Assembly: GCF_000820025.1 (NCBI RefSeq)
Contig: NZ_CDBI01000008.1
Location: 24,658-88,657 of the forward strand
From: Aeromonas popoffii
GTDB taxonomy: Bacteria; Pseudomonadota; Gammaproteobacteria; Enterobacterales; Aeromonadaceae
DNA length: 64,000 nucleotides
Direction of reading: 5' to 3'
How positions within the stretch are numbered: position 1 is the stretch's first letter; each line of letters starts with the position of its first letter. The notes under the pieces were generated by a model. That model was given only the letters and a program-made list of their open reading frames with translations. It searched no databases and was not told the DNA's origin. Shown here in pieces: positions 1 through 8,076 of the stretch. The position numbers were made by a program, and so were the translations under genes.

Positions 1-362
1 TAACCGCCACGGCTCGCCACCTCTGCGAGGTGGAAGCGGTACTGTTTCAGCATGAATGTGGCCCGTTAGATCCGTATCCGGCTGAGGTAGTCCGCCAATC
101 GCATAGGACACGGCTCGCGAAACAGATGGGAGAGATGGCTGGCCAATACGTTAAAGCGGTGGGGGATGGGGCGATGAAAATTTTCCCGGATATAGAGGCA
201 GATCCCATGAAACAGGTAATCATCGGTGGGGAAGCGGCCGGGGTCTTCGGTCTGCACGCTTATCTCCTTGCAGCCCGGCCCCTTGTCCCAAATCTGGTTG
301 AGGTATTCGCCGCTGAACACCCGTTCTAGGCGGGGAACGTTGACCTGATAGCTGAAACCGGC
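1..362 (-). pseudogene. AraC-family regulator remnant with in-frame stop
   Basis: Reading leftward, the frame gives a segment with ICLYIRENFHRP, then SHLSHLFREPCPMRLADYL, typical of the first half of an AraC/XylS DNA-binding domain. An in-frame TAA (66-68) follows RIRI. Beyond it the same frame continues as RATFMLKQYRFHLAEVASRGGY, the expected linker and second helix-turn-helix, and runs off the window edge. The first helix-turn-helix also looks about five residues short. No good start codon or ribosome site is seen upstream, and manA begins shortly after on the other strand. I read it as a decayed regulator. A sequencing error could explain the stop but not the shortened helix. Confidence 0.6.
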
Positions 363-500
363 CCTCCCCCCTGATCCTGATCAAAGGAGAGAGGCAAGCG
401 GTTGCGGCGGTAAAGGCCGCCCATGTTATAGTCCGGTCTACAGCAGCAATGCCACCCTTTTCTTCACCCGACTTTCTTCAAACTAAATGAGGCGTCCCTT

Positions 501-1736
501 ATGAGCAGTCGCGACCTGCCTTCTTTTTTGTTAATGCAAAATCCGATTCAAGACTACGACTGGGGCAGCCATGACGCCCTCACAGCCCTGTTTGGCATCC
601 CCAATCCAACGGGCAAACCCCAGGCCGAGTTGTGGATGGGCGCCCATCCCAACGGCTGCTCAGAGGTGACGCTGGCGGGCAGGGTGCAGAAGCTCTCGGT
701 GGTGATCGACGCAGCTCCGGCCGCCGCGCTGGGCGAGGCCACCCGGGCCCGTTTCGGCAGCCTGCCGTTCCTGTTCAAGGTACTGTGCGCCGAGAAGGCC
801 CTCTCCATCCAGGTACACCCGAGCAAGACCCAGGCCGAAGCCGGTTTTGCCAGGGAGGAGGCCGCCGGCATCGACCCCAAGGCGAGCAATCGCAACTATA
901 AAGACCCCAACCACAAACCGGAGTTGGTGTTTGCCCTCACCCCCTATCAGGCGATGAACGGCTTTCGTGCCATTCCCGCCATCCTGGCGCTGTTCGAGCG
1001 GATCAAGCTGGCGGCCATCGCCGATCTGGTCGCGGCCCTTGCCACCAACCAGAACGAAAGTGGTTTGCAACACTTCTTCCACCAGTTGCTGATCCTGACT
1101 GGGGCACGCAAGGAAGCCGCGCTGGCGGCCCTGCTGGCCTATGCCACCGACCATCAGGATGAAGAGACCTTTGCGCTCATTACCAGTCTGGCGGCCCAAT
1201 ATCCGGGGGATGTGGGGCTCTTCTCGCCGCTCTTGCTCAATGTCGTGACCCTCAAGCCGGGTCAGGCCATGTTCCTCGATGCCTGTACCCCCCACGCCTA
1301 TGTGCGCGGCACGGGTCTTGAGATCATGGCCAACTCCGACAACGTGCTGCGCGCCGGTCTCACCCCAAAATATATAGACGTGGCAGAGCTGCTGGATTGC
1401 ACCCGCTGCCAGCCCAAGCCAGATGACCAGATCCTGCTGGCCCCCCGCTGCGAGGGTGCGGTGCAGCACTTCGATGTGCCTGTGCCGGACTTCACCTTCA
1501 GCGTCTATCCGGCAGGCGAGCATGCGCTCACCACCGCCAGCGCCGAGATCCTGTTTGCTATCGATGGCACAGTCACACTCAAGCAGGGCGGCGAGACACT
1601 GCGCCTCGAGCAGGGCCAGTCCGCCTTTGTCCCCGCCGCTACCGGCCACTACCAGCTGCTGGCCGACGGCCGGGTCGCCCGCGCCGGCAACCGCTGCCAA
1701 GACGTGCCCCCTGCGCAGGTTTCAATAACGGCCTAA
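501..1736 (+). CDS. manA: Mannose-6-phosphate isomerase, class I
   Basis: Interconverts mannose 6-phosphate and fructose 6-phosphate in the cytoplasm; a zinc enzyme of the cupin fold. The 411-residue product starts with the family hallmark IQDYDWGS and AELWMGAHPNG. It carries QVHPSK and the NYKDPNHKPEL segment that supply metal ligands, and PHAYVRGTGLEIMANSDNVLRAG near residue 275. Length is close to the E. coli enzyme. ATG 501 gives the correct N-terminus. The gene stands alone and is followed at once by a strong hairpin. The remnant of an AraC-type regulator upstream may once have been its neighbour's controller, but nothing shows that it acted on manA. Confidence 0.95.
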   Translation: MSSRDLPSFLLMQNPIQDYDWGSHDALTALFGIPNPTGKPQAELWMGAHPNGCSEVTLAGRVQKLSVVIDAAPAAALGEATRARFGSLPFLFKVLCAEKALSIQVHPSKTQAEAGFAREEAAGIDPKASNRNYKDPNHKPELVFALTPYQAMNGFRAIPAILALFERIKLAAIADLVAALATNQNESGLQHFFHQLLILTGARKEAALAALLAYATDHQDEETFALITSLAAQYPGDVGLFSPLLLNVVTLKPGQAMFLDACTPHAYVRGTGLEIMANSDNVLRAGLTPKYIDVAELLDCTRCQPKPDDQILLAPRCEGAVQHFDVPVPDFTFSVYPAGEHALTTASAEILFAIDGTVTLKQGGETLRLEQGQSAFVPAATGHYQLLADGRVARAGNRCQDVPPAQVSITA

Positions 1737-1738
1737 AC

Positions 1739-1770
1739 GAACAAGGACCATCACTGATGGTCCTTGTTGT
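1739..1770 (+). terminator. Hairpin terminator after manA
   Basis: Perfect inverted repeat ACAAGGACCATC / GATGGTCCTTGT begins three bases after the manA stop codon and is followed by a short T-rich stretch (TGTTCC). The T tract is weak, so termination efficiency is uncertain. Confidence 0.7.
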
Positions 1771-1835
1771 TCCCTGCAAGCATCTTTGTTTGTCAGGCTG
1801 CGCTTCATAACACGTGCAAGGGTGCAATCTCCCGG

Positions 1836-1884
1836 CCAATAAAAACCCCCAGTCTCCTCTGAGGCTATGGGGGTGTTTATTGTC
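1836..1884 (-). terminator. Rho-independent terminator of the 51-residue ORF
   Basis: On the minus strand AAACACCCCC pairs with GGGGGTTTTT around a loop containing a second small stem (CCTCAGAGGAG). The right arm runs into T residues followed by ATTGG. It lies about 40 bases downstream of the small gene at 1924-2079, which supports that gene being real. Confidence 0.7.
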
Positions 1885-1923
1885 TGCTTGACCGATGGCC
1901 ATCACGAGGTAGCCGTCGGCGAG

Positions 1924-2079
1924 CTAGTGTTTTTCAGCTTCCGGCTGGGGCGCTTCTGAACGATCCCGTTCCCGTTGCAGTTCATCAACCCTGGCTTGCC
2001 ATTTGTCGTGGGCCTGTTTCTGGCCTTGTGACTCAAACTCCTGGCGCATGGTGTCGATCTCTTGGTCAAGTTTTTCCAT
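1924..2079 (-). CDS. Small charged coiled-coil-like protein, 51 residues
   Basis: Short gene read leftward, starting MEKLDQEIDTMRQEFESQGQ and ending PQPEAEKH. The middle is rich in Glu, Arg, Gln and Lys with heptad-like spacing of Leu, Met, Phe, Trp and Val, suggesting one amphipathic helix or short coiled coil. There is no signal peptide or membrane segment, so a cytoplasmic protein is likely. A good ribosome site (AAGGAGA) sits 8 bases upstream of the ATG, and a hairpin terminator follows. I do not recognise a family. Confidence comes from the ribosome site, composition and terminator together. Confidence 0.65.
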   Translation of the reverse strand: MEKLDQEIDTMRQEFESQGQKQAHDKWQARVDELQRERDRSEAPQPEAEKH

Positions 2080-2389
2080 CAGGATGTCTCCTTACATCAT
2101 AGGGTTACACACTGGCTGACGGCACTGTTGGCCAACCTGCTCCTTTGATTGGACACCGATCCCACCTAGATTGTCCAACTAAATAAACGATTGATTATGC
2201 ATAAACCAATCTAGCAAACAGCCATCAGATCCCTATGAGGCCCCACCAAATCATTCTGACCCGATGTCATTAAATTCAACATTTCCCTCTATTATCAGTT
2301 CATTGAGGTGATGTCGTCCGACTATCTCGCAGACAGCCTCAAGATCTGCCGGTTATGCACATTTTTTTCACGCGGCTCGGCCAGGCCAT

Positions 2390-2485
2390 CGGCAGGGAAT
2401 CGACCAGGGCGCTGAAGAGGAGATGCCCTCCAAACTGTTCTTCATGATCGCCTCCCCGGCGGACAGTGCCAAAAGGCTACCTTGA
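2390..2485 (+). pseudogene. Possible fragment of a fructose/mannitol-type PTS IIA domain
   Basis: One frame reads GIDQGAEEEMPSKLFFMIASPADSA and then stops. This resembles the stretch of PTS EIIA domains of the fructose/mannitol class that reads G(V/I)DFGA-DG-P--L-FMIA-P. Nothing before or after continues the domain, and there is no start codon with a ribosome site, so only about 30 residues remain. It lies in the 508-base stretch 2080-2587. The rest of that stretch holds the promoter region of the small leftward gene and no other coding sequence I can support. Confidence 0.35.
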
Positions 2486-2587
2486 CGGGGATAGCACACT
2501 CAGCCCGCAGCAAGATAAGATAGGAGCCATATTGTACCTTCCAACCCCAGGGCCCTGCGGCCCATCACGGACGGAGTCTTGACGCTC

Positions 2588-2917
2588 ATGGAATTGACGG
2601 ACGTACTACTCACCCTGGCGGGCCTGGTGACCGTCGCCATCATCCTCAAGAACAACTCGGTCGCTCAGCCCGACTGGGACAAGCTGCCCACCCTGCCTAA
2701 GTACCTCAGCTTGCATCCCGAATGCGCCACCGAGGATAACGAGCACGCCAGCTGCTACGCCTGCGGTTCCCGCAAGGTACTGTTCAGCCCGCTTACCTGC
2801 GTCGGTGATTACCGACGGCGTCACACCTGCCTTGCCTGCGGCAAGGTGCTGTTTAGCAGCCGTGCCATCCTCGGACAGGCTAACTCTCCCGATACCCAAA
2901 AGCTGACCTCGCAATAA
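2588..2917 (+). CDS. Membrane-anchored zinc-ribbon protein of unknown function
   Basis: A 109-residue product. Residues 5-23 form one hydrophobic helix (LLTLAGLVTVAIIL). A soluble part follows with two CxxC knuckles, CYACGS and CLACGK, spaced about 25 residues apart as in a small zinc ribbon. The likely arrangement is one N-terminal membrane anchor with the ribbon in the cytoplasm. ATG 2588 is chosen because GGAG lies about 11 bases upstream; a TTG at 2579 is too close to it. The gene converges on malY and shares a bidirectional terminator. No family is recognised. Confidence 0.75.
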   Translation: MELTDVLLTLAGLVTVAIILKNNSVAQPDWDKLPTLPKYLSLHPECATEDNEHASCYACGSRKVLFSPLTCVGDYRRRHTCLACGKVLFSSRAILGQANSPDTQKLTSQ

Positions 2918-2944
2918 ACAAGCCGCCCGGAGCGGCTTGTTTTA
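2918..2944. terminator. Bidirectional terminator between convergent genes
   Basis: Inverted repeat ACAAGCCGC / GCGGCTTGT with a five-base loop, flanked by T-rich sequence on the right and A-rich sequence on the left. It serves both the zinc-ribbon gene and malY. Confidence 0.8.
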
Positions 2945-4138
2945 TCTGGCATGCAACTCCCCCAGCGCGCCGATCAGGGCATCGAGTCCTTGATCGACCT
3001 TTGAGCGCGGGCAGCCGACGTTGAGGCGGATATAGCCTTTGCCTTCGGGGCCGTAGGTGTCGCCGCGCATGATGGCGATCCGGTATTTTTCCACCAGCAA
3101 GGTTTGCAGCGCATCCATCCGCTCGGTGGAGTCGATGCCAAGCCCGCGCAGATCAATCCAGGCAAGGTAGGTCCCTTCGGGCACCCGATAGTCGATGGCG
3201 GGGAAGGCCGCGTTGAGCCGCGCCGCCACCTGGGTGAGGTTGCCGTGCAGATAGCTTTTAAGGGCATCGAGCCACTCGCCACCGTCCCGATAGGCGCTGA
3301 TATGGGCCAGCACCCCGAGAATCGGCGGCGATGACAGGCCATGGGCCGCCTTGAGCCGCTGCAGATAGGCGGCCCGCGCCGGTGCGTTGGCGATAAAGGC
3401 GTAGGCGCCGCCAAGGGCGGGGATATTGAAGGATTTGGAGCCCGAGCTCACCAGCGCCCAGTTATCGTCCGGTGCCACCTCGCTCCACGGCAGATAGCGG
3501 GCAAAGCTCACATCCATATGAATGTCGTCCGAGATCACCTTGACCCCGTGGCGCTGGCAGATAGCAGCCATTCGGCTCAATTCATCGCGCGTCCAGACCC
3601 GGCCGGTGGGGTTGTGGGGGCTGCACAGCAGCAAAATCCGGCAATCGGTGCGGGCGGCTTGCTGCTCAAAGCACGCCCAGTCGATCTGGTAACTCCCCCC
3701 CTCTTTTTTGAGCGGGCAGGGCAGCAGCACCCTGTCATTGGCGGCCAGCATATTGCCGAAGGCGTCGTAGGCGGGGGTATGCACCAGCACCCCTTCGCCC
3801 GGCGCCGACCAGAAGCTCACCAGCTGGGCAATCACATAGATGACCGAGGGGCCATAGACCAGCGTATCCGGGTCGAGGGTTGCCCCGTAGCGGTTGGCAA
3901 ACCAGTCGCTCACCGCCCCCTTGAAGTCGTCGTGATTCCAGCGGCTGTAGCCAAATACCCCGTGCTCGAGCCGGGTTGCCAGGGTCTGGCGAATGCAGGG
4001 GGCGGTCGCGAAATCCATGTCGGAGATGGTAAAGGGGAGCAAGTCGGCGTGGCCAAAGCGGTCGGCCACATAGTCCCACTGGGTGCAATGGGTGCCGTGG
4101 CGGTCGACCACACGGTCAAAATCATAAGTATCGCGCAT
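2942..4138 (-). CDS. malY: MalY-type PLP-dependent cystathionine beta-lyase
   Basis: A class I/II aminotransferase-fold C-S lyase of the MalY/PatB family, predicted to cleave cystathionine-type thioethers. In E. coli MalY also represses the maltose system by binding MalT. The product has SPHNPTGRVW near residue 176 and SGSKSFNIPALGGA with the PLP lysine at about residue 235. ATG 4138 (MRDTYDFDRV) is preferred because GGGGA lies 8 bases upstream; ATG 4168 has no ribosome site. It follows malX as in the enterobacterial malI-malXY locus. A GC-rich hairpin lies between the two genes and could lower malY expression. Confidence 0.9.
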   Translation of the reverse strand: MRDTYDFDRVVDRHGTHCTQWDYVADRFGHADLLPFTISDMDFATAPCIRQTLATRLEHGVFGYSRWNHDDFKGAVSDWFANRYGATLDPDTLVYGPSVIYVIAQLVSFWSAPGEGVLVHTPAYDAFGNMLAANDRVLLPCPLKKEGGSYQIDWACFEQQAARTDCRILLLCSPHNPTGRVWTRDELSRMAAICQRHGVKVISDDIHMDVSFARYLPWSEVAPDDNWALVSSGSKSFNIPALGGAYAFIANAPARAAYLQRLKAAHGLSSPPILGVLAHISAYRDGGEWLDALKSYLHGNLTQVAARLNAAFPAIDYRVPEGTYLAWIDLRGLGIDSTERMDALQTLLVEKYRIAIMRGDTYGPEGKGYIRLNVGCPRSKVDQGLDALIGALGELHAR

Positions 4139-4185
4139 GAATTTTCCCCATTCATAAACAGGAGACATATTATGAGAGGCAAAGA

Positions 4186-4201
4186 GGGGGCTTGCGCCCC
4201 C
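4186..4201 (-). other. Intercistronic hairpin between malX and malY
   Basis: GGGGGC / GCCCCC with a four-base loop sits between the malX stop and the malY ribosome site. It lacks a T tract, so it is more likely to stabilise the upstream message or trim downstream transcription than to stop it fully. Confidence 0.4.
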
Positions 4202-4223
4202 CGTTCGGGTTTTATTGACCAGA

Positions 4224-5795
4224 TCAGTCCCTCATCAGGCTCTGCAGCTGGTTTTTCACCAGATGCACCTGAGGGCCGATCACCACCTGCAGGTTGTGCT
4301 CGTCGAGCTTGATCACCCCGATGGCACCGTTCGCTTTCAACAGCTTGTCATCGACCCGGCTCATATCCTGCACCGACATCCGCAGGCGGGTGATGCAGTT
4401 ATCGAGCGCGAGGATGTTATCAGCCCCGCCCAGCGCATTGAGGATGATTTCACCGTTGTAGCCGCTGTTACCCGCTTTCTTGCCAGCTGGCTGGGCTGCC
4501 TCGCTGGTCTCGATTTCGCGGCCGGGGGTTTTCAGGTTAAAGCGCACGATGGCGAAGCGAAACACGCTGTAGTAGATGGCAAACCAAATGGCCGCCGCGA
4601 CCGGCACCAGATACCACTTGGTGGCGGTGCCTTGTAGCACGCCGAACACCAGAAAATCGATGAGGTTGCCGTCGGTGTTGCCGATGGTGACGCCGAGCAG
4701 CCCCATGGTCATAAAACCGAGACCCGTCAGGATGGCGTGAATAACGTAGAGCACGGGTGCCACGAACAGGAACAGAAACTCCAGCGGCTCTGTGATGCCG
4801 CCGATGACGCAGGCCACCACACCGGAGACCAGCAGCGCCTTGATCTTGCCGCGATTTTCCGGGCGGGCGCAGTGATACATGGCGAGCGCCGCACCCGGCA
4901 GGCCGCCGAGGAAGGCAGGCATCTTGCCCTGAGAGAGGAAAGAGGTGGCAGAGACCGAGAAGCCGTTGGTGTCGGCGCAGGCGAGCTCGGAGTAGAAGAT
5001 GTTGAGCGCACCGCTCACCTCGTTGCCGCACACCAGTTGAGTGCCGCCCGCTTCGGTAAAGCGAATGAGCGCCACCAGAATGTGGTGCAGGCCGAGCGGC
5101 AGCAGCAGACGCTCACCGGTACCGAACAGGAAGGGGCCGAAGGGACCGGCGTGGGAGATCAGCGCACCGATACCATTGATGCCAGCGGCAAACCAGGGCC
5201 AGGCGAAAGGCACTACCAAGCCGACCACCCCCAGCACCAGCACAGTGATGATGGGCACGAAGCGGGCACCGCCGAAGAAGGCGAGCGCATCGGGCATCCG
5301 GTAGGTGTAAAAACGGGCGTGCAGTTTGGCAACGATCACCCCGACTATGATGGCCCCCAGAATGCCGGTGTCGATGGAGCTGATGCCGAGGATGGATTTC
5401 ACCCCGTAGGCCTTCTCCGCCGCCGCGTCACCGATAACGTTGGCCACCGTCAGGTAGAAGTTGATGGAGAGGTTGAGCGCCGCATAGCCGACGAAACCGG
5501 CAAAGGCCGCCACCCCCTTCTCTTCCCGCGCCAGCCCCAGCGGAATGGCCACCGCGAACATCACCGGCAGGTAGATAAAGGCCACCAGCCCCACCTTGGT
5601 CATCCAGAGGAACAGCAGTTGCAGCACGGTATTGTCGAGGAAGGGCATGCTCTGCTTGACCGCATCGCTGGTGAGCGAGCTGCCGACACCGAGCAAAATG
5701 CCCGAGAAGGCCAGCAGGGCGACCGGCAGCATAAAGGTCTTGCCGAGGCTCTGCAGGAACTCCCATATCGTGGATTTGGCTTGAGGCTTGGCCAT
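4224..5795 (-). CDS. malX: PTS system maltose/glucose-type EIIBC component
   Basis: Inner-membrane sugar permease of the phosphotransferase system, glucose family. It carries an N-terminal EIIC domain with about ten hydrophobic helices and a C-terminal EIIB domain with the phospho-cysteine in DNCITRLR (Cys467). GITEPLEFLFLF is the conserved EIIC signature. The 523-residue length matches E. coli MalX. ATG 5795 (MAKPQAKST) is chosen for its AAGGAG ribosome site. No EIIA domain is fused, so a separate IIA such as Crr is needed. A MalI operator lies about 100 bases upstream, and malI is divergent. The true substrate is not shown by the sequence. Confidence 0.92.
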   Translation of the reverse strand: MAKPQAKSTIWEFLQSLGKTFMLPVALLAFSGILLGVGSSLTSDAVKQSMPFLDNTVLQLLFLWMTKVGLVAFIYLPVMFAVAIPLGLAREEKGVAAFAGFVGYAALNLSINFYLTVANVIGDAAAEKAYGVKSILGISSIDTGILGAIIVGVIVAKLHARFYTYRMPDALAFFGGARFVPIITVLVLGVVGLVVPFAWPWFAAGINGIGALISHAGPFGPFLFGTGERLLLPLGLHHILVALIRFTEAGGTQLVCGNEVSGALNIFYSELACADTNGFSVSATSFLSQGKMPAFLGGLPGAALAMYHCARPENRGKIKALLVSGVVACVIGGITEPLEFLFLFVAPVLYVIHAILTGLGFMTMGLLGVTIGNTDGNLIDFLVFGVLQGTATKWYLVPVAAAIWFAIYYSVFRFAIVRFNLKTPGREIETSEAAQPAGKKAGNSGYNGEIILNALGGADNILALDNCITRLRMSVQDMSRVDDKLLKANGAIGVIKLDEHNLQVVIGPQVHLVKNQLQSLMRD

Positions 5796-5888
5796 GAAAC
5801 GGCTCCTTGTGAATAAACAGCAATGTCTGCGGCTTCCCTCACCGCTGCTCGTGGCAGAGACTCGGGTCGGCATCAGGTTTTGCTGGAT

Positions 5889-5904
5889 GATAAAACGTTT
5901 TATC
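5889..5904. promoter_or_regulatory. MalI operator, perfect palindrome
   Basis: GATAAAACGTTTTATC is a perfect 16-base palindrome in the malX-malI intergenic region. It is the same sequence I recall as the E. coli MalI operator (established knowledge, not checked here). It sits upstream of malX and is well placed for repression of malXY. Confidence 0.8.
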
Positions 5905-5987
5905 AAGCAACAAGTGCCGACAGGATCACAGAATGGCTGGCCCGAATGATGAGTGGTGCAAAATCTGTGAGCCAGATCGGCACAGCG

Positions 5988-6004
5988 GTGATGTAACGTT
6001 TCAC
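5988..6004. promoter_or_regulatory. Second, imperfect MalI-type operator
   Basis: GTGATGTAACGTTTCAC has matching outer arms GTGA/TCAC and the same central AACGTT as the site 100 bases away. It lies just before the malI start, consistent with autoregulation or looping. Confidence 0.45.
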
Positions 6005-6022
6005 TTGGGTATACGAGGAGGT

Positions 6023-7138
6023 ATGCTGTGGCTCTCCGGTCTCTTTGCCCATGGCTGCAGCACTCGCCCTATGTCGTCACAACCCATGCCGTCCAAACCT
6101 ATGTCACCCAAACTGCAACCATCGAAACACGTCAAGATCACCGATGTCGCCCAACTGGCAGGGGTCTCGGTCACTACCGTCTCCATGGTGCTCAATGGCA
6201 AGGGGCGCATCTCGCCAGCCACCGCCGAGCGGGTGCAGCAGGCGATCAAGCAGCTTGATTACGTGCCCAACAGCGCCGCCGCCAACCTGCGCAGCCAGCA
6301 ATCCAATCTGGTGGGGCTGATCTTGCGCGACATCACCGACCCCTTCTATACCGAAGTGACCGCCGGGGTGAGCGAGGTGCTGGAGCAGCAGGGCTACCTG
6401 CTGTTTCTGACCCAATGCGGCCACAGCCCGGAGCGGTTGCAGCAGAGCATACAGTCGCTGTCACGGCAGGGGGTGGCAGGCATCATCTTCAATCCGGTGC
6501 GCGGTGCAGCGGCCAAAACCCTGGAGATCCTGCTGGGCTCACAACTGCCGGTGGTGTGCGCCGCTCGCTCCTACTATCGCGATGACGTGGACTTTATCGG
6601 CCCCGACAACACCCATGCCGCCCAGCAGGCCACCACCTACCTTATCGAGCAGGGCCACCGCCATATCGCCTACGTCGGCGGGCGGGCCGACTCCCTCACC
6701 CGCGCCGAGCGGATCGGCGGCTACTGCGCCAGCCTGCTGCAATACGGCCTCCCCTTCAAACCGGAGTGGGTGCTGGAGTGCGAGCGTACCCAGCGCAGCG
6801 CCGCCGACACCATAGCCCAGCTGCTGCACCAGCACCCCAAGGTGACCGCCGTGCTCTGCCACTATCCCGAGGTCGCGCTCGGCGGCATTTACGGGGTGGA
6901 GGCAAGCGGGCGCACCGTGGGCAAGGACAACTACATAGGCCAGCAGGTGGCCCTGCTCGGCTTTGACGACGTGGCAGAGGCGGAACTCACCTCCCCCGCC
7001 CTCACCTTCGTCAGCTCACCGGCCCGTGAAATTGGCAGACAAGCCGCAACGCGGCTGCTGACCCGGATGCAGCAACCCGAGCTCGTCCCCAATCGCCATA
7101 TCATCACCCCCAATCTGCAAAAACGGGCATCGGCCTGA
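6023..7138 (+). CDS. malI: LacI-family repressor MalI
   Basis: Transcriptional repressor of the divergent malXY genes. A LacI helix-turn-helix (ITDVAQLAGVSVTTVSMVLN) is followed by a periplasmic-binding-like sensor domain. The stretch DSLTRAERIGGYCASLLQYG is very close to E. coli MalI, as is the LEC segment after it. The start is uncertain. ATG 6023 has GAGGAGG just upstream but only one base away at its nearest; ATG 6101 gives 345 residues, near the E. coli length, but lacks a ribosome site. If 6023 is right, the protein has a Ser/Pro/Met-rich N-terminal extension of about 30 residues. Confidence 0.9.
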   Translation: MLWLSGLFAHGCSTRPMSSQPMPSKPMSPKLQPSKHVKITDVAQLAGVSVTTVSMVLNGKGRISPATAERVQQAIKQLDYVPNSAAANLRSQQSNLVGLILRDITDPFYTEVTAGVSEVLEQQGYLLFLTQCGHSPERLQQSIQSLSRQGVAGIIFNPVRGAAAKTLEILLGSQLPVVCAARSYYRDDVDFIGPDNTHAAQQATTYLIEQGHRHIAYVGGRADSLTRAERIGGYCASLLQYGLPFKPEWVLECERTQRSAADTIAQLLHQHPKVTAVLCHYPEVALGGIYGVEASGRTVGKDNYIGQQVALLGFDDVAEAELTSPALTFVSSPAREIGRQAATRLLTRMQQPELVPNRHIITPNLQKRASA

Positions 7139-7209
7139 GGTCACGAAGTCTCCCGCTCATCTCCTGAGGCCCTTACAGGCCCCTTGTCGTTAAAGGGAGC
7201 AAGGGAAGG

Positions 7210-8076
7210 TTATTGAGCTGCGTGTGTCTGTTGCTGGCTAAGGGTCATGCCGATGCTCATGCGATCGCCGCGACCGAGCAGGCGCAGGCCCGGGTGACCG
7301 GCCATGTGGTGGGCATTGGCGGCGTGACTCTGGGGCTCCAGACAGACGAAACCACTCGCGTCATCGGGCTGGTAGAGCATCAGGAAGGCGCACTCGCTTG
7401 AAATCAGCAGGCGCTGCTGGCGGGCAGGATGATCGATCTCGGCATGACCACGCCAGCCGCCATAACAGTGATTGAGCCACCCTAGCGGCGGCTGCCACTG
7501 GCGAAAATCGAGGTGGGGCGCCAGTCTGCTCGCCCAGTCGGTCGGCAGATGATCCGGCCCCTCCTGCCAGACGCCGCTCGCCAGAAAGCGTATTCGGGTC
7601 TGCTCGTCGCGCCAGAAGAAGGGGTGGAATCCAGCGCCGTAGAGGCAGGGCGCTTCCCCCAGATGGGTCAGGCTGATCCGCGCCACCAGGCTTGCTCCCT
7701 GCAGCCGATAGTCGATCTCCGCCAGATAGTGAAAAGGGCCATGCTGGCTGGTGAGCTGCAAGGTCACCGAGCTGTCGGTTAACGCCACCCGCTGCCAGGG
7801 CTGCAACCAGCCATCCCCATGCAAAAAGAAATCGGGATCGAGCTTGCTCGCGGGCAGCGAACAGTCATCTCCCCACAGTTCGAACCGGTTACCCGCTACC
7901 CGATTGGCCAGCGGCAACATGGGAAACAGCGCGCTCTGTCCGGGATGCCAGGGCTGCGCCGGATCAGTGTCTCGCAGCAGCGGGCGCCCTTGATCATCGT
8001 CCAGCCCCAGCAGACAGGCCCCTTGTGCAGAGACCCGCATCCGAAGATGCGGGTTGCTTAATGTGTATACCGTCAT
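7210..8076 (-). CDS. Aldose 1-epimerase family protein
   Basis: A 288-residue galactose-mutarotase-fold protein, predicted to interconvert alpha and beta anomers of a free sugar in the cytoplasm. Recognisable parts are FPMLPLANRVAGNRFELWG and FFLHGDGWLQPWQ near residue 85, the usual substrate-binding His region, and YGAGFHPFFW. Its ATG overlaps the stop codon of the upstream MFS porter gene by four bases (ATGA). The two are therefore probably translationally coupled, and the epimerase probably acts on the sugar the porter brings in. The substrate is unknown. Closest named relatives are GalM and YeaD-type epimerases. Confidence 0.85.
   Translation of the reverse strand: MTVYTLSNPHLRMRVSAQGACLLGLDDDQGRPLLRDTDPAQPWHPGQSALFPMLPLANRVAGNRFELWGDDCSLPASKLDPDFFLHGDGWLQPWQRVALTDSSVTLQLTSQHGPFHYLAEIDYRLQGASLVARISLTHLGEAPCLYGAGFHPFFWRDEQTRIRFLASGVWQEGPDHLPTDWASRLAPHLDFRQWQPPLGWLNHCYGGWRGHAEIDHPARQQRLLISSECAFLMLYQPDDASGFVCLEPQSHAANAHHMAGHPGLRLLGRGDRMSIGMTLSQQQTHAAQ

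Noticed and set aside
4138-4168. Longer malY start at ATG 4168
   Set aside because: No ribosome site, while GGGGA is well spaced before ATG 4138.
5965-5981. CRP site between malX and malI
   Set aside because: Only the TGTGA half matches; the other half (TCGGC) has three mismatches out of five.
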